Source: Devosia sp. Root436 (GTDB lineage Bacteria > Pseudomonadota > Alphaproteobacteria > Rhizobiales > Devosiaceae). Taken from it: DNA of 64,000 bases. The stretch is from contig NZ_LMEM01000014.1 in NCBI RefSeq assembly GCF_001426345.1, positions 1 to 64,000 on the forward strand, written 5' to 3'. The notes beneath the pieces are model-generated. The model had not been told where the DNA came from. It made no database searches and saw only the letters and a list, made by a program, of their open reading frames with translations. Shown in pieces: positions 16,494-25,081 of this stretch (position 1 is the stretch's first letter; every line of letters starts with the position of its first letter). The position numbers and the translations under genes are program-made.

Positions 16494-17678
16494 ATGTTCG
16501 AGACTCTGACCAAGGCCCCCGGCGACAAGATCCTGGCGCTCATGGGCGAATACGCGGCTGATCCGCGCCCCACCAAGATCGACCTCGGCGTCGGCGTCTA
16601 CAAGGACGAGCAGGGCACCACCCCGATCATGTCCTCGGTGAAAAAGGCCGAGCAGAAAATTCTTTCCCAAGGAAAGACAAAGACTTACCTCGGCATTGCC
16701 GGCAATAAGGGCTATGGCGCCGCCGTGCTCGACCTGGCTTTGGCCGATAGCGTCGACCGCTCCCGCGCCCGCATCGCCCAGGCCCCGGGCGGCACCGGCT
16801 CGCTCTGGGTGCTGATGCAACTGGTCAACCGCGCCCGGCCGGGCGCCACCGTCTGGGTTTCCGACCCGACCTGGCCCAACCACAACCCGATCGCCGAAAA
16901 TTCCGGCCTCAAGGTCAAGACTTATCCCTATTTCGACACCGAGTCGCGCGGCGTGAAATTCGCCGAAATGCTTGCTGCCCTCGACCAGCTCGGCAAGGAC
17001 GATGTCGTGCTGCTGCATGGCTGCTGCCACAATCCGACTGGCGCGAATCTCACGCCCGATCAATGGGATAAGGTTGCTGGCAGCCTCGCGCGCACGGGCG
17101 CTCTGCCCTTCATCGACCTCGCCTATCTCGGCTTCGGCGATGGCATCGAGGCCGATGCCTATGGCATGCGCAAGATTTTGTCCTCGGTGCCCGAAGCTCT
17201 GGTAGCATTCTCGGGGTCGAAGAATTTCGGCCTCTACCGCGAGCGCGTCGGTGCCGCCATTCTCGTCGCCCGCGATGCGGCCCAGGCCGATATTGCGCAG
17301 TCCCAGCTGCTCAACATCATCCGCGGCGCCTATAGCCAGCCCCCCGATCATGGCGCGGAAATCATCCGCACCATCCTCGAGGATGCCGAATTGCGCGCCG
17401 AGTGGGAAACCGAGCTCAATGCCATGCGCGCCCGCATGATCCGCCTGCGCGAAAAGCTGAGCGAGGCAATCCGCCAGCGGTCCAACTCCAAGGATTTCGA
17501 CTTCATCGCTGCCCATCGCGGCATGTTTTCGCTGCTGGGGCTGGAAAATTCGGTGGTCGAACATCTTAAGGCCAACAACGGCGTCTATATGATTGGTGAT
17601 AGCCGCATCAATGTTGCCGGTATCCCGGAAGATCGGGTGGGTGAACTTGCCGACGCCATGCTGGCCGCCATCAAATAG
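16494..17678 (+). CDS. Aromatic amino acid aminotransferase
   Basis: This PLP-dependent class I aminotransferase (394 residues) is of the TyrB/AspC subgroup. Marks are PTKIDLGVGVYKDEQGTTPI at the start, HGCCHNPTGANLTPDQW, and the Schiff-base lysine in FSGSKNFGLYRERVG. It interconverts aromatic amino acids or aspartate with their 2-oxo acids using 2-oxoglutarate. The alphaproteobacterial members usually prefer aromatic substrates. It lies 65 bp after etfA on the same strand but has its own leader. Confidence 0.93.
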   Translation: MFETLTKAPGDKILALMGEYAADPRPTKIDLGVGVYKDEQGTTPIMSSVKKAEQKILSQGKTKTYLGIAGNKGYGAAVLDLALADSVDRSRARIAQAPGGTGSLWVLMQLVNRARPGATVWVSDPTWPNHNPIAENSGLKVKTYPYFDTESRGVKFAEMLAALDQLGKDDVVLLHGCCHNPTGANLTPDQWDKVAGSLARTGALPFIDLAYLGFGDGIEADAYGMRKILSSVPEALVAFSGSKNFGLYRERVGAAILVARDAAQADIAQSQLLNIIRGAYSQPPDHGAEIIRTILEDAELRAEWETELNAMRARMIRLREKLSEAIRQRSNSKDFDFIAAHRGMFSLLGLENSVVEHLKANNGVYMIGDSRINVAGIPEDRVGELADAMLAAIK

Positions 17679-17763
17679 CGCTACCGATTGACCTTGCGGC
17701 AAGGCTTTGCCGTGCTACATCTTTCGCCCAAAGGGCAAGTACACCTGGCTTTAGGAGGGAACC

Positions 17764-18417
17764 ATGAAGTTCTTCGTCGATACCGCGGAAATCAAGGACA
17801 TCAAGGAGCTCTACGACACGGGACTGCTCGATGGCGTGACCACCAATCCGTCGCTGATCGCCAAGTCGGGCCGCGACTTCAAGGAAGTCGTCAAGGAGAT
17901 TTGCGCCATCGTGCCTGGCCCGGTTTCGGCCGAAGTCGCGAGCCTTGAATATGAGGGCATGATCGCCGAAGGCACCGTGCTGGCCGCCTTGGCCGACAAT
18001 GTCGTGGTCAAGCTCCCGCTGACGCTCAACGGCCTCAAGGCCACCAAGACCTTCAAGGAGCGCGGCGTAAAAACCAATGTCACGCTCTGCTTCTCGGCCA
18101 ACCAGGCCTTGCTCGCAGCCAAATGCGGCGCGACCTATATCTCGCCCTTCCTGGGGCGCCTGGATGATATCAACCTCGATGGCGTGGAACTGATCGAGAA
18201 TATCCGCCAGATCTACGACAACTACGCCTTCGATACCGAAATCCTGGCCGCCTCGATCCGCTCGCCCAACCACGTGACCCAGGTCGCGCTGGCCGGCGCC
18301 GATGTCGCCACCATCCCGCCCGACGTGATCCGCAAGCTGGCCAACCACCCGCTGACCAATTCGGGCATCGAAGGCTTCCTCAAGGACTGGAAGGCCACCG
18401 GCCAGTCGATCCTGTAG
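17764..18417 (+). CDS. tal: Transaldolase (short TalC/Fsa type)
   Basis: At 217 residues this is the short transaldolase form. It transfers a dihydroxyacetone unit between sugar phosphates in the non-oxidative pentose phosphate pathway. [16 protein letters not shown] and [17 protein letters not shown] open the protein, the Schiff-base Lys is in [15 protein letters not shown], and FLGRLDDI and [17 protein letters not shown] follow. The ribosome site AGGAGGG precedes the ATG closely. Fructose-6-phosphate aldolase shares this fold, but the rhizobial members are annotated as transaldolase. A repeat pair separates it from mrp. Confidence 0.93.
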   Translation: MKFFVDTAEIKDIKELYDTGLLDGVTTNPSLIAKSGRDFKEVVKEICAIVPGPVSAEVASLEYEGMIAEGTVLAALADNVVVKLPLTLNGLKATKTFKERGVKTNVTLCFSANQALLAAKCGATYISPFLGRLDDINLDGVELIENIRQIYDNYAFDTEILAASIRSPNHVTQVALAGADVATIPPDVIRKLANHPLTNSGIEGFLKDWKATGQSIL

Positions 18418-18422
18418 TTCTT

Positions 18423-18564
18423 CCCTTCTCCCCTTGAGGGAGAAGGTGCCCCGAAGGGGCGGATGAGGGGTCTGCGATCCCTCCACGGTCGCGGCGCTCG
18501 GCAGCCAACCCCTCACCCGTCTTGGCCTTCGGCCAATCCACCCTCTCCCTCAAGGGGAGAGGGG
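18423..18564. repeat. Palindromic repeat pair, family A (copy 3)
   Basis: CCTTCTCCCCTTGAGGGAGA and, at the other end, CCCTCTCCCTCAAGGGGAGA face each other, with GGATGAGGGGT and ACCCCTCACCC between. The pair fills the tal-mrp spacer, starting a few bases after the tal stop and ending 15 bp before the mrp ATG. Confidence 0.85.
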
Positions 18565-18579
18565 AAGAGGGAGCAAGAA

Positions 18580-19659
18580 ATGGCCGATACCGAACTCGCC
18601 GCCGCCATCCGATCCGCCCTCGCTGCCGTCGAAATCCCCGGCGGCGGGGATTTGGCGGGTTATGCCGGCCTCTCCGACATCATCGTCACCCCCGGCGCCG
18701 TGGCCTTCGCCATTGCTGTCGCGCCGGGCATGGAGGCCGCCTTCGGCCCCGCCCGCGAACAGGCTGCGGCCGTGACGCAAAAGCTGGCCGGCACCCGCAA
18801 GGTCATGGTGTCGCTGACCGGTGGCAAGCCGCCGCCCAAATCCGGCCCCACCTTCTCGCATGGCAAGCCCGTCCCACCCGGCAAGACGCCGGTGCCTGGC
18901 ATCAAACACATCGTCGCAGTCGGCTCGGGCAAGGGCGGGGTCGGCAAGTCCACAACGGCAGTCAACATCGCCCTGGCGCTCGCCGCCGAGGGCCTGCGCG
19001 TGGGCATCCTCGACGCCGATCTCTATGGCCCATCCATCCCCAAGCTGCTGGGCATCGAAGGCCAGCCGGCGGTGCGCGACGACGGTATTTTCTCGCCGCA
19101 CCAGGCCTTTGGCCTCAAGGTCATGTCCATCGGCTCCATGCTGACCAAGGACCAGGCCGTGGTCTGGCGCGGCCCCATGGCTACCTCCGCCCTGCGCCAA
19201 TTGCTGCGCGAAACCGATTGGGGAGAACTCGATATCCTGGTCATCGACCTGCCGCCCGGCACCGGCGATATCCATATCTCGCTGTTCCAGCAGGTCGAGG
19301 TCGATGGCGTCGTCGTGGTCTCCACCCCGCAGGATTTGGCCCTGATCGACGCGCGCAAGGCCATCGACATGCTGCCCCGCTTCGGCGTGCCCATCCTCGG
19401 CCTGGTGGAAAACATGAGCTACTTCATCGCCCCCGACACCGGCACCCGCTACGACATTTTCGGCAGCGGCGGCGCCGAGAGGGCGGCGGCCGACATGAAC
19501 ATGCCCTTCCTCGGCCCCATCCCGCTGGTCATGGCCATCCGCGAGGGGTCGGATGCCGGCCAACCCCCTGTTGCGGCCTACCCCGATGGCGCGGAGGCGG
19601 CGGCCTACCGCTCCATTGCGCGGCGGATTCTGGCAGGCACGCCGAGGCTGCGATCCTAG
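18580..19659 (+). CDS. mrp: Mrp/NBP35-family P-loop ATPase (Fe-S carrier)
   Basis: This 359-residue protein has an N-terminal MIP18-like region and a MinD-type P-loop domain with deviant Walker A VGSGKGGVGKSTTAVN, DADLYGPSIPKLLG and VIDLPPGTGDIHIS. Mrp/ApbC proteins carry and transfer iron-sulfur clusters in the cytoplasm. The bridging CxxC motif expected near the C-terminus is not evident here, which is odd. The ATG at 18580 starts the conserved region. A reading from 18463 would run through the repeat and is rejected. Confidence 0.93.
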   Translation: MADTELAAAIRSALAAVEIPGGGDLAGYAGLSDIIVTPGAVAFAIAVAPGMEAAFGPAREQAAAVTQKLAGTRKVMVSLTGGKPPPKSGPTFSHGKPVPPGKTPVPGIKHIVAVGSGKGGVGKSTTAVNIALALAAEGLRVGILDADLYGPSIPKLLGIEGQPAVRDDGIFSPHQAFGLKVMSIGSMLTKDQAVVWRGPMATSALRQLLRETDWGELDILVIDLPPGTGDIHISLFQQVEVDGVVVVSTPQDLALIDARKAIDMLPRFGVPILGLVENMSYFIAPDTGTRYDIFGSGGAERAAADMNMPFLGPIPLVMAIREGSDAGQPPVAAYPDGAEAAAYRSIARRILAGTPRLRS

Positions 19660-19706
19660 TTGTCAGGTGAAAGGGTTTTCCTTACATTGGGCAAAGGAGA
19701 ATTCAG

Positions 19707-19922
19707 ATGATCACCAGCAAGCTGACAAGCAAGGCCCAGACGACGATCCCGCAGGCCGTCCGCAATGCCCTGCGCTTGCGCGAGGGCGATGAGCTTTCCT
19801 ACGTCATCGAGAATGGCCGTGTCATCCTGACCAAGGCAAGCGGGGAGGCCGTGGAAGATCCCTTTGCGACCTTCAGCGAATGGGATAGCGAAGCGGACCG
19901 CAAGGCTTATGCCAACCTTTGA
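19707..19922 (+). CDS. MazE/AbrB-type antitoxin
   Basis: This 71-residue protein has the SpoVT/AbrB fold signature SKAQTTIPQAVRNALRLREG followed by a strand-rich DELSYVIENGRVILTKA and an acidic tail (EDPFATFSEWDSEADRK). Such antitoxins bind their own promoter and neutralise the partner toxin. Its stop overlaps the toxin start by 14 bases. The pair lies just upstream of the GH1 gene and is a likely mobile unit. Confidence 0.85.
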   Translation: MITSKLTSKAQTTIPQAVRNALRLREGDELSYVIENGRVILTKASGEAVEDPFATFSEWDSEADRKAYANL

Positions 19923-20250
19923 GCGCGGAACCGTCGTTCGGGTTCCCTTTCCTTACACAGACCGGCCCGTCCGCCAGCGACGCCCCGCGCTTGTGGTTTC
20001 GGCGGGTGGATTGGGCGAATCCGAGCAACTTCTGTGGGTGGTGATGATCACAAGCGCAGAAAATAGACGCTGGCCGGGCGACATCGACCTGACAGAAGCC
20101 TATGCAGCAGTTGGATTGCCTGCACCATCGCTTGTTCGCCCCACCAAGATCGCCACCATCGAGGCCGAGTATGCCGAACGCCTCGGCAAAGTGGGTGCAG
20201 ATATTGTTCGCCAGATCGAGACAGCGCTAAGGCACCAGCTTGGGTTGTAG
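19909..20250 (+). CDS. PemK/MazF-type toxin
   Basis: This 113-residue protein of the PemK/MazF endoribonuclease family opens RGTVVRVPFPYTDRPVRQRRPALVV in two adjacent blocks, which are the strand and loop that carry the active site. SLVRPTKIATIE closes the fold. Such toxins cut mRNA and inhibit growth until bound by the antitoxin. The ATG at 19909 is inside the antitoxin gene, which couples the two. A reading from 19864 lies mostly within the antitoxin and is rejected. Confidence 0.85.
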   Translation: MPTFERGTVVRVPFPYTDRPVRQRRPALVVSAGGLGESEQLLWVVMITSAENRRWPGDIDLTEAYAAVGLPAPSLVRPTKIATIEAEYAERLGKVGADIVRQIETALRHQLGL

Positions 20251-20258
20251 TCTACTTC

Positions 20259-20286
20259 TGCAATCGATTGCATATATCGATTGCAT
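20259..20286. promoter_or_regulatory. LacI-family operator upstream of the GH1 gene
   Basis: TGCAATCGATTGCA (20259-20272) is a perfect 14-bp palindrome of the LacI/GalR type. The half site ATCGATTGCAT is then repeated at 20276-20286, 13 bases after its first occurrence at 20263-20273. It sits between the toxin gene and the GH1 start. A LacI-family repressor, not encoded in the window, probably controls the GH1-GH13 unit in response to a glucoside. Confidence 0.7.
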
Positions 20287-20338
20287 CGGCTATTCGGCTG
20301 AACCCAATCACGGCGAATGGCCGGCCAGAGGAGCCTTC

Positions 20339-21652
20339 ATGTTCTCAATCGACCGCAAGGATTTCGGTCCGGGTTTCACATTCGGCGTCGCCACGGCGGC
20401 CTATCAGATCGAAGGCGGGCAGGGCGATGGCCGCGGCTCCTCCATCTGGGATACTTTTTCGGCCACGCCGGGCAATGTCCATAATGGCGATACCGGCCAT
20501 GATGCCTGCAACCACTACGAACTCTGGCCGCAGGACCTCGACCTGATCCGTGACGGCGGCTTCGATGGCTACCGCTTCTCCTTCGCCTGGCCCCGCCTGA
20601 TCCCCGAGGGCACCGGCGCCGTCAACCAGGCCGGCCTCGACTTCTACGACCGCCTGATCGACGGCATGCTCGAACGCGGCATCAAGCCCTATGCCACGCT
20701 CTATCACTGGGATTTGCCGTCGCCCCTGCAGGACAAGGGCGGCTGGATGAACCGCGATATCGCCTCCTGGTTCGGCGACTATGCCGCGCTGGTCGCACAG
20801 AAATTCGGCGATCGCCTCACTGCGACAGCGACCATAAACGAACCGTGGTGCGTCGCCTTCCTCAGCCATTTCCTGGGCATCCATGCTCCCGGCTATCGCG
20901 ATATCCGTGCTGCCGCCCGCGCCATGCACCATGTGCTGTTCGCCCATGGCACCGCGATCGATGCGCTGCGCGCCCATGGCACGAAAAACCTCGGCATCGT
21001 GCTCAATCTCGAAAAATCCGAAGCTGCCAGCGACAGGCCGGAAGACCTGGCTGCCATGAATATGGGCGATGCCCTGTTCAACCGCTGGTATCTCGGCGGC
21101 GTGCTCAAGGGCCAGTACCCCCAGGAAGTCACGGCCTGGCTGGGTGACAATCTGCCCAGGGATTACCAGAAGGACATGGAAGTCGTCTCGCGTCCGCTCG
21201 ACTGGCTGGGTATCAACTACTATACCCGCGGCATCTATCGCGCCGGCACTGATGGCGGCAACCCGATCGAGCAGGTCAAGGGCCCGCTGGAAAAGACCGA
21301 TATCGGCTGGGAAATCTACCCCAGGGGGCTGACCGACCTGCTGGCCCGCGTGTCGAACGAATACACGAAGATCCCGCTCTACGTGACCGAGAACGGCATG
21401 GCCGAGGTCGAGGGCGACGACGATCCGCGCCGGGTGAAATATTACGACGATCATCTCAAGGCGGTGCTGGCCGCCCGCGAGCAGGGTGCCGATGTCCGCG
21501 GCTATTTTGCCTGGTCGCTGCTCGACAATTACGAATGGGCCGAGGGCTACAACAAGCGCTTCGGTATCGTCCATGTCGACTACGAGACGCAGCAGCGCAC
21601 CCCCAAATCCTCCTACCGTGCCTTCCAGGGCATGCTGCACAACACACGGTGA
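20339..21652 (+). CDS. Beta-glucosidase, GH1 family
   Basis: This 437-residue GH1 enzyme cleaves terminal beta-glucosides in the cytoplasm. The N-terminal signature FTFGVATAAYQIEGG is present. The acid/base is Glu168 in TINEPW and the nucleophile is Glu351 in YVTENGMAE. The ATG at 20339 follows AGAGGAG. The upstream reading from 20240 crosses the operator and is rejected. Beta-galactosidase or beta-fucosidase activity is possible within the family. It is followed on the same strand by alpha-glucosidase 2, so the two probably form an operon. Confidence 0.95.
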   Translation: MFSIDRKDFGPGFTFGVATAAYQIEGGQGDGRGSSIWDTFSATPGNVHNGDTGHDACNHYELWPQDLDLIRDGGFDGYRFSFAWPRLIPEGTGAVNQAGLDFYDRLIDGMLERGIKPYATLYHWDLPSPLQDKGGWMNRDIASWFGDYAALVAQKFGDRLTATATINEPWCVAFLSHFLGIHAPGYRDIRAAARAMHHVLFAHGTAIDALRAHGTKNLGIVLNLEKSEAASDRPEDLAAMNMGDALFNRWYLGGVLKGQYPQEVTAWLGDNLPRDYQKDMEVVSRPLDWLGINYYTRGIYRAGTDGGNPIEQVKGPLEKTDIGWEIYPRGLTDLLARVSNEYTKIPLYVTENGMAEVEGDDDPRRVKYYDDHLKAVLAAREQGADVRGYFAWSLLDNYEWAEGYNKRFGIVHVDYETQQRTPKSSYRAFQGMLHNTR

Positions 21653-21687
21653 AGTCGCCTTGCCTCGGTCGCGGCGGCTGGGTTAAC

Positions 21688-21710
21688 TGGCTCCCACTTC
21701 ACGGGAGCCA
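21688..21710 (+). promoter_or_regulatory. Hairpin enclosing the ribosome site of alpha-glucosidase 2
   Basis: TGGCTCCC (21688-21695) pairs with GGGAGCCA (21703-21710) over a 7-base loop. The Shine-Dalgarno GGGAG (21703-21707) of the gene starting at 21714 is in the 3' arm. The structure could lower or tune initiation. Whether it forms in the cell is untested. Confidence 0.45.
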
Positions 21711-21713
21711 ACC

Positions 21714-23384
21714 ATGACCGCCACGTCGCTGATGACCGAGCCCAAGACGCCGGACGAAACCACGGTGGACCAGGACTGGTGGCGCGGCGCGGTGATCTAC
21801 CAGATCTATCCGCGCTCCTTCCAGGACCAGAACGGTGACGGCGTCGGCGACCTTGTCGGCATTACCAGCCGGCTCGACTATGTCGCCGATCTGGGCGTCG
21901 ACGCCATCTGGCTGTCGCCCGTCTTCACCTCGCCGATGAAGGATTTCGGCTACGACGTCTCCAACTACCGCGACATCGACCCCAGTTTCGGCACGCTGGA
22001 AGATTTCGACAACCTGGTGCGCAAGGCTCATTCGCTGGGCCTCAAGGTCATTATCGACCAGGTGATCTCCCACTCCTCCGACAAGCATGCCTGGTTCTCG
22101 GAAAGCCGGCAGTCGCGCACCAATGGCAAGGCCGACTGGTATGTCTGGGCCGACCCCAAGCCCGACGGTACACCACCCAATAACTGGCTCTCCATCTTCG
22201 GCGGTTCCGCCTGGCAGTGGGATTCCAGGCGCATGCAGTATTACCAGCACAATTTCCTGGTCTCCCAGCCTGACCTCAACTTCCACAGCGCCGAAGTTCA
22301 GGATGCGCTGCTGGCCGAAATGCGCTTCTGGCTGGAGCGCGGCGTCGACGGCTTCCGGCTCGATACCGTCAACTTTTACTTCTGCTCGCTGGGCTTCGAG
22401 AACAATCCGGTGGTGCGCCCCGACGATTTCAACGCCTCGACCGCCCCGGCGGTGAATCCCTATAATTTCCAGGAACATATCTACGACAAGTCGCGCCCGG
22501 AAAACCTCGCCTTCCTCAAGCGCCTGCGTGCCCTGATGGACGAATATCCCGGCCGCACCACAGTCGGCGAAATCGGCGACAGCCAGCACCAGCTCGAAAT
22601 CATGGCCCAATACACTTCGGGCGATGACCATCTGCACATGGCCTATACCTTCGACTATCTCGGCGGCGAGTTCTCGGCCGAGCATTTCCGCACGTCCATC
22701 GCCGCCAGCGAGGCCGAAGCACCCGACGGCTGGATTTGCCTCGCCTTTTCCAACCACGACGTGGTGCGCCACGTCAGCCGCTGGGCCGTGCATGGGCAGG
22801 AAGCCGCCTTCACCCGCCTCGCCGCCACGCTGATCCTCACCATGCGCGGCTCGGTCTGCCTCTATCAGGGCGAGGAACTGGGTCTCAAGGAAGCCGAGCT
22901 GTCATTCTCCGACCTGGTCGATCCCTACGGCATCGAGTTCTGGCCCGAATTCAAGGGCCGCGATGGCTGCCGTACGCCCATGGTCTGGCAATCCCACGCC
23001 ACCAATGGCGCCTTTTCCACGGCCAGCCGCACCTGGCTGCCGGTGCCGGCCGAGCACCTCACCCACGCCGTCGATACCCAGGACAATGTCCTCGGCTCGG
23101 TGCTCGAATTCTACCGGGCGATGCTGGTCTTCCGACGCGCCCACCCGGCTCTGGCCAAGGGCTCCATCCGCCTGCTCGATGCGCCCGGCAATATCCTGGC
23201 CTTCATCCGCGAGGACGGCGCCCAGCGCCTGCTCTGCGTTTTCAACATGGGCGAAACCGCCGTCGAGTTTGCCGTGCCGGCCGACCTCGTGCCCCACGAT
23301 GCCGGCTGCCCCGGCGTCACCGCCGCCCCCATCGACGGCGAACTCGATCTCGAGCCGTTCGGGAGTTATGTGGGCCTGCTGTAG
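21714..23384 (+). CDS. Alpha-glucosidase 2, GH13 family
   Basis: This is the second GH13 exo-alpha-glucosidase, 556 residues, with the same layout as the gene at 10127 and clear similarity along the whole length. It has a slightly longer N-terminal leader before WWRGAVIYQIYPRSFQDQNG. The triad is Asp217 (FRLDTVN), Glu286 (VGEIGD) and Asp349 (SNHDVVRH). It is encoded with the GH1 gene and is expected to act on maltose, trehalulose or sucrose-like substrates. Specificity cannot be read. Two copies in one window suggest an older duplication that has split in context. Confidence 0.95.
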   Translation: MTATSLMTEPKTPDETTVDQDWWRGAVIYQIYPRSFQDQNGDGVGDLVGITSRLDYVADLGVDAIWLSPVFTSPMKDFGYDVSNYRDIDPSFGTLEDFDNLVRKAHSLGLKVIIDQVISHSSDKHAWFSESRQSRTNGKADWYVWADPKPDGTPPNNWLSIFGGSAWQWDSRRMQYYQHNFLVSQPDLNFHSAEVQDALLAEMRFWLERGVDGFRLDTVNFYFCSLGFENNPVVRPDDFNASTAPAVNPYNFQEHIYDKSRPENLAFLKRLRALMDEYPGRTTVGEIGDSQHQLEIMAQYTSGDDHLHMAYTFDYLGGEFSAEHFRTSIAASEAEAPDGWICLAFSNHDVVRHVSRWAVHGQEAAFTRLAATLILTMRGSVCLYQGEELGLKEAELSFSDLVDPYGIEFWPEFKGRDGCRTPMVWQSHATNGAFSTASRTWLPVPAEHLTHAVDTQDNVLGSVLEFYRAMLVFRRAHPALAKGSIRLLDAPGNILAFIREDGAQRLLCVFNMGETAVEFAVPADLVPHDAGCPGVTAAPIDGELDLEPFGSYVGLL

Positions 23385-23385
23385 G

Positions 23386-23516
23386 TGCCACGCCCTCGTG
23401 GTTCGAGGCGCTGAAGAAGCGCACCTCACCATGAGGGCTACTGGGGCACCGCGTTTGCAGTAGCCCTCATGGTGAGGTGGGAGCGTAGCGACCCTCGAAC
23501 CACGAGGGCGTGCCCC
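23386..23516. repeat. Long palindromic repeat, family B (copy 3, double)
   Basis: GCCACGCCCTCGTGGTTCGA at the left end and CTCGAACCACGAGGGCGTG at the right end are inverted copies. Inside, CCATGAGGGCTACTG mirrors CAGTAGCCCTCATGG. The result is a ~130-bp palindrome filling the gap between the convergent alpha-glucosidase 2 and ABC-ATPase genes. It may act as a two-way transcription barrier. Confidence 0.8.
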
Positions 23517-23521
23517 GATCT

Positions 23522-25081
23522 TCACCCCACATCCGGCAGCCTTGCCGCCACCAGATCCCGCGTCAGCCTGTGTTGTGGTTCGGCGAAGATTTGCGCCGGC
23601 TTGCCCTCTTCGACGATCCGGCCGGCATCCATCACCAGCACCCGGTCGGCCATGGCCCGCACCATGTCGAGATCGTGGCTGATAATGAGATAGGTCAGCC
23701 CGAAATCGGCCTGCAGCCGGGCCAGCAGCGCCAGCACTTCGCCGCGCACGGATACATCGAGCGCCGATACCGGCTCGTCCAGCACCAGGAGCTTGGGTCG
23801 AGTCACCAGCGCCCGGGCAATGGCCAGCCGCTGCCGCTGTCCGCCCGAGAATTCGTGCGGGTAGCGTGCCAGCATGCCGGTATCGAGCCCCACGGCCTCC
23901 ACCGATTCCACCAGTCGTGCACGCGCCGTCTCCTGGCTTAATTCCGGCTCCAGCCGCAGCGGTTCGGCCAGGGAGGCGGCGATGGTCAGCCGGGGATTGA
24001 AGCTGCCGAACGGATCCTGGAACACCAGCGACACGTCGCGCCGTAGCGCGTTGGGCAGATCCGAGCCGTGATAGGCCGTGCCCGCCAGCCGAACCTCGCC
24101 CGCCGTGGCCCGGTCCAGCCCGACGACGATCTTGGCCAGCGTGGTCTTGCCGCAGCCCGAGGGCCCGACCAGCGCAAGGCATTCGGCGCTGGCAATGGAG
24201 AAGCGCACATCGTCCACCGCCCGCAGCGGCTTATCGGCCCAGAACAGCATGCCGCCCTGCCGGTAATCCCGCGTCACGCCATCGACTTCGAGCAGCGTGC
24301 TGCCGATCGGCGGGCGCAACAAGGGCTGCACATCGAAGCGCGAGGCGGCAACCAGCTTTTGCGTATAGGGCTGTTTTGGCGCCGAAAAGACGCTTGTTGC
24401 CTGCCCCGTTTCGACCAGCTTGCCCCGATGCATCACCGCCACCCGGTTGCACAAGGCGCCGACGGCCTTGAGGTCATGGCTGATGAACAGCAGCGCCATC
24501 TGCCGCCGCGTGCAGATATCGGCGATCAGGTCGAGCACCTTGCGCTGGGTGATGAGATCGAGCGCCGAAGTGGGCTCATCCGCGATAAGAATGTCTGGCC
24601 GGCCAGCCAGCGCCATGGCGATCATCACGCGCTGCCGCTGCCCACCCGAAAGCTGGTGCGGAAAGCGGTCGCCATGCTTGAGCTCCAGCCCCACTTCCTT
24701 GAGCAGGTAGGGCACTTCGATCTGCGTCGCGCCATGGGAGGTATCGAGGTGGATGCTCTCCTCGATCTGGTCATTGACCCGCATCAGCGGATTGAGCGCG
24801 GTCATTGGCTCCTGGAACACCATGCCGACGCGCTTGCCGCGCAGCCGCGCCATTGCGCGCTCAGAAACGGGCAGGGGCACCCCATCGAGGCTGATGCTGC
24901 CCCTCATTGCCGCGCCTTCGGGCAACAGGCCGGTGACCGCGAGCGCCGTCAGCGTCTTGCCCGAGCCGCTTTCCCCGATAATGCCGAAGCGTTCGCCGCG
25001 CTGTAGCGAGAAACTCACATCGCTGACCACCTCGGCATCCCCGAACCGCACCGAAAGTCCGGAAACTTCAAGCAAGGACAT
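23522..25081 (-). CDS. Dipeptide/oligopeptide ABC transporter, fused double ATPase
   Basis: This 519-residue protein fuses two ABC ATPase domains equivalent to DppD and DppF. Each half has its own Walker A (GESGSGKT in the first, GPSGCGKT in the second), signature (LSGGQRQR and FSGGQRQR) and Walker B with DEPTSALD or DEPVSALD. It hydrolyses ATP to drive peptide import. The ATG at 25081 overlaps the upstream permease gene by 14 bases. It is the last gene of the dppA-like, dppB-like, dppC-like, ATPase set. Confidence 0.95.
   Translation of the reverse strand: MSLLEVSGLSVRFGDAEVVSDVSFSLQRGERFGIIGESGSGKTLTALAVTGLLPEGAAMRGSISLDGVPLPVSERAMARLRGKRVGMVFQEPMTALNPLMRVNDQIEESIHLDTSHGATQIEVPYLLKEVGLELKHGDRFPHQLSGGQRQRVMIAMALAGRPDILIADEPTSALDLITQRKVLDLIADICTRRQMALLFISHDLKAVGALCNRVAVMHRGKLVETGQATSVFSAPKQPYTQKLVAASRFDVQPLLRPPIGSTLLEVDGVTRDYRQGGMLFWADKPLRAVDDVRFSIASAECLALVGPSGCGKTTLAKIVVGLDRATAGEVRLAGTAYHGSDLPNALRRDVSLVFQDPFGSFNPRLTIAASLAEPLRLEPELSQETARARLVESVEAVGLDTGMLARYPHEFSGGQRQRLAIARALVTRPKLLVLDEPVSALDVSVRGEVLALLARLQADFGLTYLIISHDLDMVRAMADRVLVMDAGRIVEEGKPAQIFAEPQHRLTRDLVAARLPDVG

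Noticed and set aside
17694..17715. A terminator after the aminotransferase gene (CGGCAA...TTGCCG)
   Set aside because: The stem is only six base pairs with no T-run, so the call would not be supportable.
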